In this document: positions 60,639-64,000 of the stretch, in pieces | How the letters are laid out: every line of letters starts with the position of its first letter | How positions within the stretch are numbered: the stretch's first letter is position 1 | Assembly (NCBI RefSeq): GCF_001723175.1 | Contig: NC_064651.1 | Coordinates: forward strand, 4,526,001 to 4,590,000 | DNA length: 64,000 bases | Reading direction: 5' to 3' | DNA from: Penicillium oxalicum | Lineage: Eukaryota; Ascomycota; Eurotiomycetes; Eurotiales; Aspergillaceae | Notes under the pieces: model-generated | What the model was told of the DNA's origin: nothing | What the model saw: only the letters and a program-made list of their open reading frames with translations | The model's database searches: none | Program-made: the position numbers and the translations under genes

Positions 60639-62928
60639 TATGACTGATATGATACTATGGCGATGAGCACCGTGTTTGGGGTCATCCTGTCTCAAAAGAA
60701 AAAAGAAGACCCATTCTCTACGCATTAAAAATCTACTTGGAAGGCACCCTTTTTCTAGTCATCAACCATGATTTTCCGGTTTCTAGTAAAGTAATCAAAC
60801 CAAGATCTGTTCGGCTCGTCGAGAGCAAGAATCCCCTGGGCCTGTCCCAGCTGATGGGAAGTTTCAGAGCACCTCTGGTCATCTTGCTGGACTTCCTCAT
60901 CGCTGACTATTTTCTGTAGCTGCCCACCACTGGAAAGGAAACGTGCAAATTCGACCATGTACCCACTCCAAGTCTTGTGTACATCCCAGGGAACCAATGA
61001 CATATGGTTAATAGATACTATATAGACGACTTTTATATGTATATGCAGTGATACATGGCAAGTTAAACCAGTACTCCCACTGTTCAATTAGAAGAGTAGC
61101 TGCTGTAAGTAATGGGTGGAAGAACCTGAGCTTGCGTCCACCGCCTCGCCATGACCTGCACTGGATCGACGGACAATCGTGATTCGATAGCTCTGGCCAT
61201 GCATGTCAGATCGATTTGCGATTGCCTCGTCAGCCGACCAGCGCTGGGCAGACATGATTTGGTGATGCCGCCTCTGGTGTGGGTGGACACGAACACCGCG
61301 TTGGGACGTGATTTTCGATCATGACGACGACTCTTCCCGTTTCCACTCCCTCCGATCAGGGTCCAACGGCATCCACAACCCCCATCGGCACGGCCTTCTC
61401 GTCTCGACCCCGAAAGGGCTGCGGGAGCCGATCCGAAGAATGCGAGCCACCAGTGCCGCCTCGGGATCGGGTTGCATTGTTTCCTACGTGATGAATCATC
61501 ATCCCATCATGCCCCTCATAGAAATCTCGTGTCGGCAAGGTGAGTAGGTCGGCAGCTGATCCATGGCTCAGTCATTCTCGACGCCGGGGATGGTGACTTT
61601 GCCCGTGCGTGATGGATTTTCCATCAACCATGATTTACAGGGTACATTGATTTGCACTGAGAGAAAGTGGCTGGGGTCAGACACGTAGATATCTCACCGT
61701 GCTCGAATCGACTTGACCACCATGACTCTCCCGCCGACGACGTATCTCCAGAGTGCACCCTGTGCAACCTTGTCGCACGATGTGCGTAGAAGGGGTCTCC
61801 CTATGCGCGCCAAGTCTGGTGGCTGCCAGGCACCAGGCATTACATCGATTCCAGTTCGAGTGTCAACTGGTGTCCCCGTTCCACGGACTCGATTGGATCA
61901 GGTGACCTATTTTTAGGATCCCAAGTCAGCCGGCCAGACAGCACCTACTGAGGTACGGTAGATGTGCGCATGGTTTCAAGTGTCAGGTCTATGGCAGACG
62001 TAGTTGAATAGCGGAAGCATATTTATCAATGAATGAATTTGTCGGTCACCGGTGAACTCAGTGTCAGTAGCTCGTGGGGCACGGTATTGCTCGGTGACGC
62101 GAGACCTGGATCGTGCAATGGTTGTGTTGTACGTGGACGAGCAAGGTCGATGCTGGATGGACAGACTGAATCCGGACGAGTACAGTAAAACTCGGTGTGC
62201 CTGGTTCACTCACCTGGAAGTGTACCAGGTACCCGATCTCCAGACTACAGACAACGGGGTCAATGAGGTACGGGGTACTCCTGGCTTCCCCCCAACGGAG
62301 TCCAAAGAGGACAAGACAAGCACCGCGAGAACGAGGCCAAGAGGCCCACGCCAACCAGGCACCACGTCCGCAGGCCTTGGGGCCACCACCAAGCTCCAGG
62401 CCCGGGCCCCATTTCGCAGGTGAACTCTCAGCGCTCCCGCCTCCGACTCGGGTCCTTCGTGATTGACCGTTGCACGGGGACCTCCTCATTGACCTGAAGT
62501 CTTCACTCTTCACTCTTCCTCCGCCGCAATCCGCCTCCCACTGCCCGCAGTCTCTCTAGCTCGCCCGTCTCTTCTCATCTCTCCCTTTTCGTCCGCTCGT
62601 TTCTCCCTCCACGTCGCAATTCTTTTCTTTTTTCTTTGTTGTTTGTTCCTCCCCTCCCCCTTCCTGGCCTGCTGGGAGCCTGCTATTCCCCCCCCCCCCC
62701 CAAACCCAATCTCGACTCTTCCTCGAGTTCCGCCGAACCGATTTGTTCTGACTCGCCCATCCTCGTCTCGGTCGCTCCCTCACTGCCCCCTGGAACTTCG
62801 AACGCCCTGGTCCTAATCAGAGAGGAAAAAAAAACCGGAATCTCCCCGATCGGTCATTTTTCTGAGGGGTGCGCGCTCAACACAGTCCTTTCGATGCCGC
62901 ATCTCCTTCGTGATCGCTTCTATTCTTG
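60639..62928. other. Intergenic region (2.3 kb) before the GH76 gene
   Basis: No gene is supported; plus-strand frames near 62052-62466 lack features. The stretch from about 62480 onward is CT-rich with a run of 14 C (62688-62701) and is probably the promoter and long leader of the GH76 gene. Confidence 0.55.
62688..62701 (+). repeat. Homopolymer run of 14 C
   Basis: Fourteen consecutive C in the CT-rich leader region, about 230 bp upstream of the GH76 start codon. Length error or strain variation is likely here. Confidence 0.9.
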
Positions 62929-64000
62929 ATGATTTGCTCACAGTGGCTAGCCGCCCTGGTGGGTGGCTCGCTCGCCATTCAGGGCACTCTCGCTGCCATC
63001 ACCGTCCAAGTAGACGATGAAAGTGAGTAAAATATCGCTCGTTCCTCACCTCCACATTCCTCGGTCGCGGCACAATTGCTGACCCAGCGTCCCACACCCC
63101 CTCCAGACTCCCTCAAGACCGCCGCCAAGGCGGTCGCGACCAACATGATGGATTTCTACAATGCCCGTGACTCTAAGGATATCCCCGGTAAATTTGACGG
63201 AACTTGGTGGGAAGGTGGTTCAATGTTCATGACGCTCATTCAATATTGGTGGTTGACGGGGGATTCGCAATTCAACGGGTTGATCCAGGAGGGCATGTAC
63301 TGGCAAAAGGGCGATGACGACTTCTTTCCGAGCAATTACAGTCAGTACCTGGGGAACGACGATCAGGTCTTCTGGGGTCTGGCCGCCATCACCGCCGCCG
63401 AAGTCAACTTTCCGGAATTGCCCAACCAGCCGTCCTGGGTCTCCCTGGCGCAAGGTGTGTTCAACACGCAGGTGCCCCGCTGGGATACCAGCAGCTGCCA
63501 CGGGGGCTTGCGCTGGCAGATCTGGCCCTACCAAAGTGGTTATCTCACCAAAAACGCCATCTCCAACGGCGGTCTCTTCCAGCTGGCGGCCCGCCTGGCT
63601 CTCTACACCAAAAACGCAACCTACGCGGAATGGGCGGAGCGCATTTGGGACTGGAGTGCGACCACTCCTCTGCTGAAGCAGAAGAACTGGAACATCGCCG
63701 ACTCCACCACCTGTGAGACCCAATGTACGGATCATGGTGACTGGCAATGGACCTACAACTACGCAACCTACATCAGCGGTGCTGGGTACATGCACAACTA
63801 CGTAAGCCCTCTCCCTCGCAGCCTTCTCCGTGTCCGGATTCTTCCATGGGTCCGGGCTCACTGCTGAATGAACTCAACTGCTAACACCGGTGCGCGTATT
63901 TTTCTAGACGAATGGAACCGCGACGAAGTGGATGGACGGCATTCAAGGCTTGGTTGGCACCTCCGAACAGTTTTATCCCACCCAAGGCTACAATGATGCG
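62929..64000 (+). CDS. GH76 Dfg5/Dcw1-type mannosidase/transglycosidase, partial at right edge
   Basis: The 5' part of a GH76 protein; Dfg5/Dcw1 members act at the cell surface and are thought to transfer GPI-anchored mannoproteins to wall glucan. Exons 62929-63022, 63107-63801 and 63908 onward are in phase; the frame is open at base 64000, so about 290 residues are visible out of the usual 450 or so. A signal peptide covers about residues 1-23. Family blocks are FDGTWWEGGSMFMTLIQYWW, KGDDDFFPSNYSQY and GNDDQVFWG, the last with the paired catalytic aspartates, then CHGGLRWQIW and WTYNYATYISG. Several N-glycosylation sequons are present. The C-terminal region, including any GPI signal, lies outside the window. 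Confidence 0.93.

Noticed and set aside
63220..63861. 213-codon minus-strand open frame
   Set aside because: It is fully antisense to the GH76 exon 2, whose family motifs are certain; the composition is that of a GC-rich shadow.

Overview
The window is nuclear DNA from a filamentous ascomycete, most likely a Eurotiomycete of the Aspergillus/Penicillium type. The support is short introns (about 50-190 nt) with GT..AG ends and fungal branch points, TATA and XlnR-type promoter elements, and typical mould gene families: a Zn2Cys6 regulator, a GH11 xylanase, a Dfg5-type GH76 protein, a GPI protein, a CFEM-like protein and several MFS carriers. No tRNA, rRNA, CRISPR array or intact transposon was found. 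I rebuilt 21 protein-coding genes by eye, joining exons so that reading phase and family motifs are continuous; 20 are complete and one runs off the right edge.

Layout. 1.4-10.3 kb: gamma-glutamyltranspeptidase (+), DHA1-type MFS transporter (+), Asp-box sialidase-like protein (-), SDR oxidoreductase (+). 11.5-12.5 kb: an unrecognised 298-aa tryptophan-rich protein (-) with about 4.9 kb of non-coding DNA upstream. 17.4-29.1 kb: peroxisomal enoyl-CoA hydratase ending in SKL (+), mitochondrial import motor subunit Pam17 (-), FAR-17a/AIG1-like membrane protein (-), Zn2Cys6 regulator (+), a possible RRM-like protein (+), and a Cys-rich single-pass surface protein (-). 32.3-40.2 kb: GH11 xylanase (+) with four identical XlnR-type boxes upstream, a PD-(D/E)XK nuclease-like / kinase-like fusion (-), an allantoate/nicotinate-type MFS carrier (+) and a DUF6314-like protein (-). 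44.3-55.7 kb: a GPI protein, an MFS carrier and a CFEM-like membrane protein, all (+) and separated by gaps of 3-4.5 kb. 56.5-64 kb: the WD40-cyclophilin Cyp15 (-) head-to-head with chaperonin subunit CCT2 (+), then the 5' part of a GH76 protein (+).

The genes do not form a recognisable biosynthetic cluster. Housekeeping genes (PAM17, CCT2, cyp15) alternate with secreted, transport and surface genes separated by long gene-poor stretches. The most notable points are a probable one-nucleotide exon between two canonical introns in the MFS gene at 37.2 kb; the nuclease-like / probable pseudokinase fusion at 33.7-35.3 kb; the compact XlnR-box array of the xylanase promoter; a CFEM-like protein without the heme-binding Asp whose intron holds a second acceptor that would yield a secreted form; and an apparent 3' frameshift in the first MFS gene. 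All exon joins are inferred from sequence and lack transcript support.
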